NCBI GenBank assembly: GCA_966250375.1
Contig: CBINHE010000083.1
Coordinates: forward strand, 1 to 18,582
Reading direction: 5' to 3'
DNA length: 18,582 nt
Source of the DNA: CAMLDH01 sp966250375
Lineage (GTDB): Bacteria; Pseudomonadota; Gammaproteobacteria; Burkholderiales; Burkholderiaceae_D
A program made the position numbers and the translations under genes. Every line of letters starts with the position of its first letter. Position 1 is the first letter of the stretch. The notes beneath the pieces were generated by a model. That model saw only the letters and a program-made list of their open reading frames with translations, was not told the DNA's origin and ran no database searches. Shown piece by piece: positions 7,585 to 13,614 of this stretch.

Positions 7585-8670
7585 TTACCCCTCACGCGGT
7601 ATATCCAGCAGCTCGCGCAATTGATAGAGAGTGGAATCGTCTTTAATGACCGATGCCAGCCAGCGCTCCAGCGGCATGTCCGCCCATTTGGCCGCGCGGT
7701 CGGCCAGCAATGCGACCGGGCTGTGCGGCTCATTCAGTTTGAAGAACTGGGATGCCTGACGCAATGCCGTAATCGCGTCGGCACGGGTGCGGATGTGACC
7801 GATCGCAACAGCGTGCGCCGCAGGCGCGCTCACGGAAGCCGTTTGACCGCCGGATTCCTTACCGGTAAACGATGAAGATTGTTGTTCGCTCACGTCTTGC
7901 GCCTTTCCACCCAGTTTGATGATCAGCTTGCCAACCACGTCGTCGCAGTCGCCCACCGCGATGCGCAAATCCTTTAGCCCTGGAGAATCGGCTCCGAAGC
8001 GCTCATCGATATGTTTTTCCACCGTTGTCACCATTGCCCTGGCTGCCTGTATATGGCGATGGAGCACTTGGTAAAAAGGCAGACCAGATGCGGCAACGGC
8101 TTTGTCGAACGCTTCGCCGGAAAGCTTGCCGCCTGCAATTGCCCTGTCCTTTGCGGCGACGTCTTTCAAACCGAGATTTTCGACGGTACGAGACTCGTCC
8201 CATTTCAGCCATGCATAGGCACCGGATGCCTTGCTCGTTAATGGAATTTGCCTGATCGTCAGCGCCAATTGCTTGTTCAGCCACTCGATCTTGCCTGCGC
8301 GTTCATCGAGGTCGTCGGGATCGAATGCCGGGTAAAAGAATTCCCAGAAATCGTTCACCACCACTTCCAGTATTTGAAGTCCGAAAGTGAGGCCGGAAAA
8401 GCCGTGCAAGTTGCTCAGTGCTTCCGTGTACCAGCAGGCGATCTGCAAATCCTTGCTCCTGGTTTGCAGGATACTTTCGCACAGTTGCTTGACCTTCGGC
8501 CACTGCGCGGTTTTCAGTTCGGTTTCCCATTCGCCTTGCGCAAGGCTGGCATCATCCTGGCGTCGCGCTTCGCGGATGTCGTCGAATTCAGCTGAATACG
8601 ATACGTCTTCGCCGCAAGGATGGTCGCCCGGAATGGGAGCGGTTAACTGGTTTAAAAGGTCTTGATCCAT
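7585..8670 (-). CDS. tssA: Type VI secretion protein TssA (ImpA-type)
   Basis: This 361-aa protein has an ImpA N-terminal domain at about residues 8-130. It shows the family start IPGDHPCGEDVSYSAEFDDI, then QWPKVKQLCESILQTRSKDL and IACWYTEALSNLHGFSGL. The C-terminal part (about 290-361) has NEPHSPVALLADRAAKWADM followed by PLERWLASVI, the signature of TssA proteins with a VasJ/ImpA-like C-terminus. TssA binds baseplate, sheath and membrane-complex parts and coordinates T6SS tail assembly in the cytoplasm. The ATG at 8670 has GGAG six bases upstream; a TTG codon directly before it is not needed. It is the last gene of the leftward island, 31 bases after PAAR. No other core T6SS gene is in the window. 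Confidence 0.9.
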   Translation of the reverse strand: MDQDLLNQLTAPIPGDHPCGEDVSYSAEFDDIREARRQDDASLAQGEWETELKTAQWPKVKQLCESILQTRSKDLQIACWYTEALSNLHGFSGLTFGLQILEVVVNDFWEFFYPAFDPDDLDERAGKIEWLNKQLALTIRQIPLTSKASGAYAWLKWDESRTVENLGLKDVAAKDRAIAGGKLSGEAFDKAVAASGLPFYQVLHRHIQAARAMVTTVEKHIDERFGADSPGLKDLRIAVGDCDDVVGKLIIKLGGKAQDVSEQQSSSFTGKESGGQTASVSAPAAHAVAIGHIRTRADAITALRQASQFFKLNEPHSPVALLADRAAKWADMPLERWLASVIKDDSTLYQLRELLDIPREG

Positions 8671-8701
8671 CAACTACTCCAAGTGTTTTTCAAAACAAAG
8701 T

Positions 8702-8965
8702 TCAGCCGCGCTGCAGATTCGGCAGCGTGGAAATGAGTGCGGCGCCGCACGTGGTCAAATGACCTTCCAGCGCCACTGCACGACCGTCGATGAGCCAGCC
8801 CGGATCGCCCTCGGCGATGGTGCAGCCGCTATGGCCTTGATGGGGGCAGGTGCAGCTGTCCCCCTCCCTGGCCACTTCGATGCCCATGACGATGTAACGG
8901 CCTGTGGCGCTGACAACGGACCCGCCATGACTGGTTGGGTCGCCTAAACGGATGACGCCTTTCAT
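8702..8965 (-). CDS. PAAR domain protein (T6SS spike tip)
   Basis: This 87-aa protein consists only of the PAAR fold. It has the N-terminal IRLGDPTSHGG motif, the central CTCPHQGHSGCTIAEGDPGW with Cys/His residues that would bind the tip metal, and the C-terminal VALEGHLTTCGAALIST. PAAR proteins cap the VgrG trimer, sharpen the spike and often recruit effectors. There is no C-terminal toxin extension. The ATG at 8965 follows AAGGAG at good spacing, so a longer frame reaching to 9265 is not the gene. It is separated by 17 bases from the 498-aa protein upstream and 31 bases from tssA downstream. Confidence 0.92.
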   Translation of the reverse strand: MKGVIRLGDPTSHGGSVVSATGRYIVMGIEVAREGDSCTCPHQGHSGCTIAEGDPGWLIDGRAVALEGHLTTCGAALISTLPNLQRG

Positions 8966-8982
8966 TTGATTTCTCCTTGTGG

Positions 8983-10479
8983 CTAACTTGCCTGTGCCGG
9001 CACGGCAAACGCGACCGCGATGCCATCCGGCTCTGAAAATTCCGCGCATAGCACCGGGGTGCCTTTCCCCTGTGCCTGCACCAATGCGAGGGCCAGCATG
9101 CCAATCGGCGTGGCCCGCCCCAGATTGCCCACCTTGCTCACGATGTTGGTCGCTATTTCCGTTGGGTTGCGGTCGATTTTGAAGTACAGCAGCGCGCTTC
9201 CCATCGCGGACAGGCGAGTGCCAATGCGGCCCGACTCTCCCGCATTGTGCACCAGCCACTCGCAACGGGAACCGGCCGGCGCTTTTTCTTCTCCCTCCTT
9301 CTTGCCGTCTGCCTGCCCGGCGGCGTCACTGAGGAACGGCACCTCGATCAAACCAGCGTTGATTTGCGCACGCTCCAGCAGCGTGGTGAAGGTGCGCGAC
9401 AGTTCCAGCACGCGCTCCTTGTCTTTGCTTTTTCCCGTCTGGACAAACGCAGCGCGGTGAATGCGGGCGATGACAGGGAGTTGCGCCAGTTCCTCGCGCA
9501 GTTCCCGCGATGCCATCGTCAGCAGCGCAAGATTGCCGGTCGGCTGCTGCGTTTTTTCCCAGAATGGCGTGAGGCTGTCGTGTTCTTCCTCTACGCCATC
9601 GCGCCGGCCGGCCACCGCGTTGAGCATGGTGGGCAGGTCCGCGTTGGTGAACAGCAGCGCGAATACGCCGTGACTGGGCTTGCCGAGTGGCGTGTCTTGT
9701 TTAAAAGCGTCTGCGTCGGCGGATAAGCCTGTTGCCTGCGACAGCGGAGAATCGAAGGCGAGTACGACCGCACCCGGCAGATCTGGCGTGTTTTCAAACA
9801 ACGAGATCACGCTGTTCGCTGCGCTGTCGCCGGAGGGCAAAAACAGCACCGACGGCGTTCCGGCTTTTGGTTTTACCGACAACATCATGTCGGCGATTAA
9901 TTTCTCGTTGATCTCTCGCACGCGTTTGATGACATCGACGGCAGACGCGCTAGCCGGCGGAACCACATAGATAGGAAACACGGCAGCGGCGCCGCACTCC
10001 TGGTACACATAGCCCAGCGCCTCCGCAATGGCAGGCTCAAGTGCATCGAAGAGATCGGTTTTTGCTACGGTCGTGGCTTTTTCATCTGCAGTGACAATGT
10101 CGATCGATACGCTCGAACCTTCAGACAATTCCAGCGGACCATTCCCATTGATCGCCAGATCGCCGATCGCTATCGCCCGACAGTCGCAAGAGAAGCGACG
10201 GGTTTGCATTTCCTGCGCGTGTTTGGCGCGCGCTGCTTCCAGTGAAGCTTGCTGTTCCGCTTGTGCTTTTTTCTCGCGCGCTTCGAGCGTCTGTATCTTC
10301 TTTTGTTTAACGTGTCTGCGCCAGAACCACCACGATAGGGTGAGGGTGAGCGGCGGCAGGATGTGGATCGCCAGCAGTCCGAGGTTGGACCATTTGCCAG
10401 CGTCAATCGCAATGCCGAACCACAGAGTGGCGACCCATGCGATGCTGACGACGATGAAAACCAGGAGACTGAACAGCAT
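8983..10479 (-). CDS. Membrane-anchored T6SS-associated protein with thiolase-like C-terminal half
   Basis: This 498-aa protein has two transmembrane helices (about residues 3-25 and 34-53). Next comes a charged Gln/Ala/Glu-rich coiled coil (about 55-95, KAQAEQQASLEAARAKHAQE) and a large soluble part. The C-terminal region has spaced motifs recalling beta-ketoacyl synthase/thiolase folds: LPGAVVLAFDSPL, GVFALLFTNA, VGNLGRATPIGMLALALVQA and FSEPDGIAVAFAVP. No catalytic Cys-His-His set is evident. Thiolase-like proteins occur beside some T6SS effectors (for example near PA0097/PA0098 of Pseudomonas), so an accessory role in effector handling is possible. This is a by-eye resemblance. The ATG at 10479 has AAGAAGG about 11 bases upstream. 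The frame continues upstream across one TGA to a second start. Confidence 0.6.
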   Translation of the reverse strand: MLFSLLVFIVVSIAWVATLWFGIAIDAGKWSNLGLLAIHILPPLTLTLSWWFWRRHVKQKKIQTLEAREKKAQAEQQASLEAARAKHAQEMQTRRFSCDCRAIAIGDLAINGNGPLELSEGSSVSIDIVTADEKATTVAKTDLFDALEPAIAEALGYVYQECGAAAVFPIYVVPPASASAVDVIKRVREINEKLIADMMLSVKPKAGTPSVLFLPSGDSAANSVISLFENTPDLPGAVVLAFDSPLSQATGLSADADAFKQDTPLGKPSHGVFALLFTNADLPTMLNAVAGRRDGVEEEHDSLTPFWEKTQQPTGNLALLTMASRELREELAQLPVIARIHRAAFVQTGKSKDKERVLELSRTFTTLLERAQINAGLIEVPFLSDAAGQADGKKEGEEKAPAGSRCEWLVHNAGESGRIGTRLSAMGSALLYFKIDRNPTEIATNIVSKVGNLGRATPIGMLALALVQAQGKGTPVLCAEFSEPDGIAVAFAVPAQAS

Positions 10480-10539
10480 GAGGAATGAGGCCTTCTTAAG
10501 GATTTTTTCTGGGTATTGAAGGGGAAATCTGGAATCGAA

Positions 10540-10632
10540 TCAAAATGGGTGAACGCTATTTTTTCCGTTGAGTAGTTCGACGGCCATGTCTTCATGGTTT
10601 TCATTGAAATCACTCATCAGGGGCTCTCTCAT
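10540..10632 (-). pseudogene. Small ORF in frame with the 498-aa protein, ended by TGA
   Basis: From the ATG at 10632, or better the internal ATG at 10617 (MSDFNENHEDMAVELLNGKN), this frame runs to a TGA at 10540-10542. The same frame then continues open (FDSRFPLQYPEKILKKASFL) directly into the ATG at 10479 of the 498-aa gene. The start codons at 10632 and 10479 are exactly 51 codons apart. The 20 residues between TGA and 10479 look like a normal juxtamembrane segment. It may be the original N-terminus cut by a nonsense mutation, or a small upstream ORF coupled to the main gene. Confidence 0.45.
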
Positions 10633-10637
10633 TGAAT

Positions 10638-10664
10638 GTTGGGCTGATAAAGCGTTAGCTCAAC
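10638..10664. repeat. Small palindromic intergenic repeat
   Basis: gttgggct (10638-10645) pairs with agctcaac (10657-10664) with a single wobble and an 11-base loop; the flank reads ctacgc. The pattern of a gttggg arm, short loop and ccaac arm with adjacent ctacg resembles short palindromic repeats that are common between genes in Burkholderiales. It sits exactly where the 58-aa paralogous fragment loses similarity to its longer relative. Confidence 0.4.
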
Positions 10665-10841
10665 CTACGCGCTGCCGAGCCACCAAAACAGGCAAACGCC
10701 AAGAGGCGGCAGGACGTGTGCCGACACCAGTTCGACATCGGGCCACTTGCTATAGTCGGGCTGGATGCCGAGCCACAGGATCGCTATCCAGCACGCGCCA
10801 ACGACCACGAACATAAAGAAACGAAGCAGCAGAGACCACAT
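10665..10841 (-). pseudogene. 58-aa truncated paralogue of the 498-aa protein N-terminus
   Basis: The ATG at 10841 opens a 58-aa frame with two hydrophobic helices that ends at a TAG at 10665-10667. It matches the N-terminus of the 498-aa protein: CWIAILWLGI with AWVATLWFGI, the SKW/GKW turn, and AHVLPPLGVCLFWW with IHILPPLTLTLSWW. The similarity stops right after the second helix, where the palindromic repeat begins. It is probably the remnant of a second membrane-anchor gene truncated by that repeat. It could still make a small two-helix membrane protein, because AAAAGGAT lies about ten bases upstream of the ATG. Confidence 0.65.
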
Positions 10842-10894
10842 CGATCAGATCCTTTTAGAATGAATATGCAAAGAGCAGCAGCGTGTTTGATGCA

Positions 10895-11452
10895 TTACTT
10901 TTTTTCTTCACCGGTTTTCAAGAGCGATCTCAGTAAGACTCCCAAAAAAAGGTGCGGTTGTGGGATGCCGACCTCATGGAGATCTTTCGCGTTCTTCTCC
11001 GACTTATAGAGAACAGGGTGTTGCAACTTGCCATCCACGAACTTGGCAGACAAAATATTTTCGGTCTTCAATATCGGATGGCGGCTCATTTTTTCGCTTA
11101 TTGCGCTAGGCCATCGCGAAGAAATCACCGCTTTGCAAAGGTATATGCCGCTTTTTTCGTCGGCCTTTGGCGCCTTGATCGTTTCGATCTGGGTAATATC
11201 AAGGTTGTCGATTTTGACGCTCTTCGACTTAATGGTATTCAGGGCTGTTCTGACTTCCTCATCGAGCATCTGCCTCGTCGAGGCTTTGTCCAGAAAAAAA
11301 TCCTGCTGAGATTTGGCCAAATCAGCTATTTGCAGGGCATACATTTTTTTTACCAAAGTCAGTGTTTCAGGCGATTGACAGGAAACATCTTGCTTTTGGC
11401 AGCCCAGCATCAACGTACAGGCCGAAAGGGTAAGCAGGGTTTTATAATTCAC
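10895..11452 (-). CDS. Putative lipoprotein, possibly a second immunity protein
   Basis: This 185-aa protein starts at GTG (11452). Its short signal MNYKTLLTLSACTLMLGC ends in a probable lipobox with Cys18 as the lipidation site. The residue after it is Gln, which by the Lol rule favours the outer membrane. The mature part is Lys-rich and mixed alpha/beta (SPETLTLVKKMYALQIADLA, KTENILSAKFVDGKLQHPVL) with further Cys at 25 and about 105. I recognise no family. It is more AT-rich than the VgrG region, as many immunity genes are. It lies 115 bases after the second immunity candidate and 53 bases before the 58-aa remnant, on the same strand, so a role in self-protection or periplasmic assembly is possible. 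Confidence 0.7.
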   Translation of the reverse strand: MNYKTLLTLSACTLMLGCQKQDVSCQSPETLTLVKKMYALQIADLAKSQQDFFLDKASTRQMLDEEVRTALNTIKSKSVKIDNLDITQIETIKAPKADEKSGIYLCKAVISSRWPSAISEKMSRHPILKTENILSAKFVDGKLQHPVLYKSEKNAKDLHEVGIPQPHLFLGVLLRSLLKTGEEKK

Positions 11453-11567
11453 GATTGATCCACATTTTGAATAATTTTCTTTTTGATGACGGCAGCGGCC
11501 CAGCCGTATTCGGCCACTTTGCTACCGGCTCACTCAATGCAGCAAGCGTTCTCGGTTGAAAAACGCA

Positions 11568-12542
11568 TCACGCGGCCGCTGCTTTATCCCGTGGTGCCAC
11601 ATACCCTGATTCACGCGCATACGGATCATCCGGCATCACTGCGCATTCCCGTTCCACCTCTTCCGGCCAGCGCGGGATTTTACTCGTGCGCATGGTGAGC
11701 GTGCGTCCCAGGCTTACAGGGAGAAAAAAGATTGGAAAGAGCAAGAGTTGCAAAAATGGTGAACCGTTCAGGTTCAATAACAGGCGCATGCACCCTTCCC
11801 ACCATGTCTCGCGTCGTTTTGCTATCGGCAGGCAAATCTCCAGCATCCGGCATGGCTGTTCCGGCCCCTCCTCCATGTAGCGTCGGAAGTATTCCCAATG
11901 CTGGCGCACATCGATGGCTTCGGTGGAGTGATAACTGCTAAAGGCAAAGCTTTCTTTCACCGTGCCTCGGTCCGCCTCCAATACATGGCCGAGAATGTCC
12001 CAGGTATTGCTGCCCCAATCGTTATAACTGCGCAAGCAAAAAAACACGTCATCCCACGGCGCGCTCAATACCGTGCCATCCCTGCGCCATACATAGACCT
12101 TGCGGTTCTTGCGGTTTAAACGCATCGGGAAATGCGTATAGCAAAAGGATTCGCGAAGGAAGAGGTAGAGGGAAGCAAGGAAAAATGGGATGCTCATGAG
12201 CGAAATAGTCACCACCATCATCAATAGACCATCTGATCGTGGCGATTCAGCAGATGTCTCCCAGCGCTGCCAAAGTGTAAAAAGAACGCCTATCAGAGCG
12301 GCCAGGGATAAAGCCATCACGAACATCGCCAGGAGCGTCCCAATCCCGCGTACCGGATAATTCCGGTCTACAACTTCCACAAATGTACTGTTAATCTGGA
12401 TGACCGAGAGCTGGTAATGCGGCACCTTCTCATCGAAATCATTCAGTGGCCCCTTTAGCTTCAGTTGATATTCGCGCTCATCATCTTCCAATGGTCGATT
12501 GACCTTGAAGCCCTTGGGTCGTATAAATTCCGGTGAATACAT
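11568..12542 (-). CDS. Membrane immunity-protein candidate, copy B (DUF6708-like)
   Basis: This 324-aa protein is a paralogue of the next upstream gene. The soluble N-terminus (MYSPEFIRPKGFKVNRPLED) is followed by a membrane hairpin at about residues 66-92 and 107-131, then a large soluble domain (about 135-255: FPMRLNRKNRKVYVWRRDGT, FFCLRSYNDWG, IDVRQHWEYFRRYMEEGPEQ). Another hydrophobic stretch lies at about 262-280, and the tail is YVAPRDKAAAA. I believe this matches DUF6708, found in T6SS vgrG clusters, but I cannot confirm that. The position behind a VasX-like effector matches the multi-helix immunity protein TsiV2. The ATG at 12542 has GGAATTGG upstream. It differs from copy A mostly within the membrane segments. 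Confidence 0.8.
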   Translation of the reverse strand: MYSPEFIRPKGFKVNRPLEDDEREYQLKLKGPLNDFDEKVPHYQLSVIQINSTFVEVVDRNYPVRGIGTLLAMFVMALSLAALIGVLFTLWQRWETSAESPRSDGLLMMVVTISLMSIPFFLASLYLFLRESFCYTHFPMRLNRKNRKVYVWRRDGTVLSAPWDDVFFCLRSYNDWGSNTWDILGHVLEADRGTVKESFAFSSYHSTEAIDVRQHWEYFRRYMEEGPEQPCRMLEICLPIAKRRETWWEGCMRLLLNLNGSPFLQLLLFPIFFLPVSLGRTLTMRTSKIPRWPEEVERECAVMPDDPYARESGYVAPRDKAAAA

Positions 12543-12636
12543 TCCAATTCCTTAGCTGAGGGCTTTGCCTAGTTGTATTCGGCCACTTTGCTACCGGGTC
12601 GCTTGATGCGGCGGACGTTCTCTGTTGAAAAACGCA

Positions 12637-13605
12637 TCACGCTGCCGCCGCTTTATGCCGTGGCGCCACATACCCCGATTCACGCACATACGGATCATCC
12701 GGCGTCACTGCGCATTCCTGCTCCACCCAATCTGGCCAGCGCGGGATTTTACTCGTGTGCATGGCGATCCAGCGACCGAGGCTGACAATAAACCAGAATG
12801 GCAAAAAAAGGATTTGCAAAATCGCCCAGCCATTCATGTTCAGCAGCAAGCGCATGAAGCTCTCCCACCAAGTCTCGCGGCGCTTGGCTATCGGCAGACA
12901 ATCCAACAGCATCCGGCATGGCTGTTCCGGCCCATCTTCCATGTAGCGCCGGAAGTATTCCCAATGCTGGCGCAAATCGATCGCTTCGCTCGATGCATAA
13001 CTGCTGAATGCAAAGCTTTCCTTGACGGTGTTTTTATCCGCTTCCAGCACATGGCCGAGAATATCCCATGTCTTGCCGCCCCAATCGTTATAGCTGCGCA
13101 AACAAAAAAATACCGCATCCCACGGTACGCTCAACACCGTGCCGTCCCTGCGCCATACATATACCTTGCGGCTCTTACGGTTTAAGCGCATAGGGAAATG
13201 CGTGTAGCAAAAGGCTTCCCGGAGGAAGAGGTAGAGTGATGCAGCCAAAAAAGGCACGCCGACAAGAGAAATAAGTGCAAGCGCAAATATTGCATCGGAG
13301 TATTGATTGCCATCTAACGCACCCAAATGATCAAGAATAGTTGCTGACATGAGTAAATATGCCCCACCTATTAGCCCCATTCCAAACATCGTCAATAGCG
13401 TCCCAATTCCGCGCACTGGATAATTCCGGTCCGTCACTTCCACAAAAGTGCTGTTGAGCTGAATGACCGATAGCTGATAGTGCGGCACCGTCTCGTCGAA
13501 GTCGTCCACCCTTGCTTTTTGCTGGAGGTGTTGTTCCCGCTCCTCGTCGTGCAGCGGGCGATTGACCTTGAAGCCCTTCGGCTTGATAAATTCTGGCGAG
13601 TACAT
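12637..13605 (-). CDS. Membrane immunity-protein candidate, copy A (DUF6708-like)
   Basis: This 322-aa protein starts nine bases after the effector stop, with AAGGAG before its ATG, so it is tightly coupled to the toxin gene, as immunity genes usually are. Membrane segments lie at about residues 66-95, 105-128 and 262-282. The soluble core at about 134-255 carries KVYVWRRDGTVLS, FFCLRSYNDWGG, WDILGHVLEAD and HWEYFRRYMEDGPEQPCRML. From position 119 to 260 I count about 18 differences from copy B in roughly 140 residues, against poor alignment at about 75-118. The inferred role is an inner-membrane protein that blocks the membrane-active effector. A distinct chaperone role cannot be excluded. 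Confidence 0.82.
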   Translation of the reverse strand: MYSPEFIKPKGFKVNRPLHDEEREQHLQQKARVDDFDETVPHYQLSVIQLNSTFVEVTDRNYPVRGIGTLLTMFGMGLIGGAYLLMSATILDHLGALDGNQYSDAIFALALISLVGVPFLAASLYLFLREAFCYTHFPMRLNRKSRKVYVWRRDGTVLSVPWDAVFFCLRSYNDWGGKTWDILGHVLEADKNTVKESFAFSSYASSEAIDLRQHWEYFRRYMEDGPEQPCRMLLDCLPIAKRRETWWESFMRLLLNMNGWAILQILFLPFWFIVSLGRWIAMHTSKIPRWPDWVEQECAVTPDDPYVRESGYVAPRHKAAAA

Positions 13606-13614
13606 CTCGTCTCC

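Noticed and set aside
8702..9265. Longer 187-aa version of the PAAR gene
   Set aside because: The upstream 100 residues are an alternate frame of the 498-aa gene; the ATG at 8965 has a proper Shine-Dalgarno and begins at the PAAR domain.
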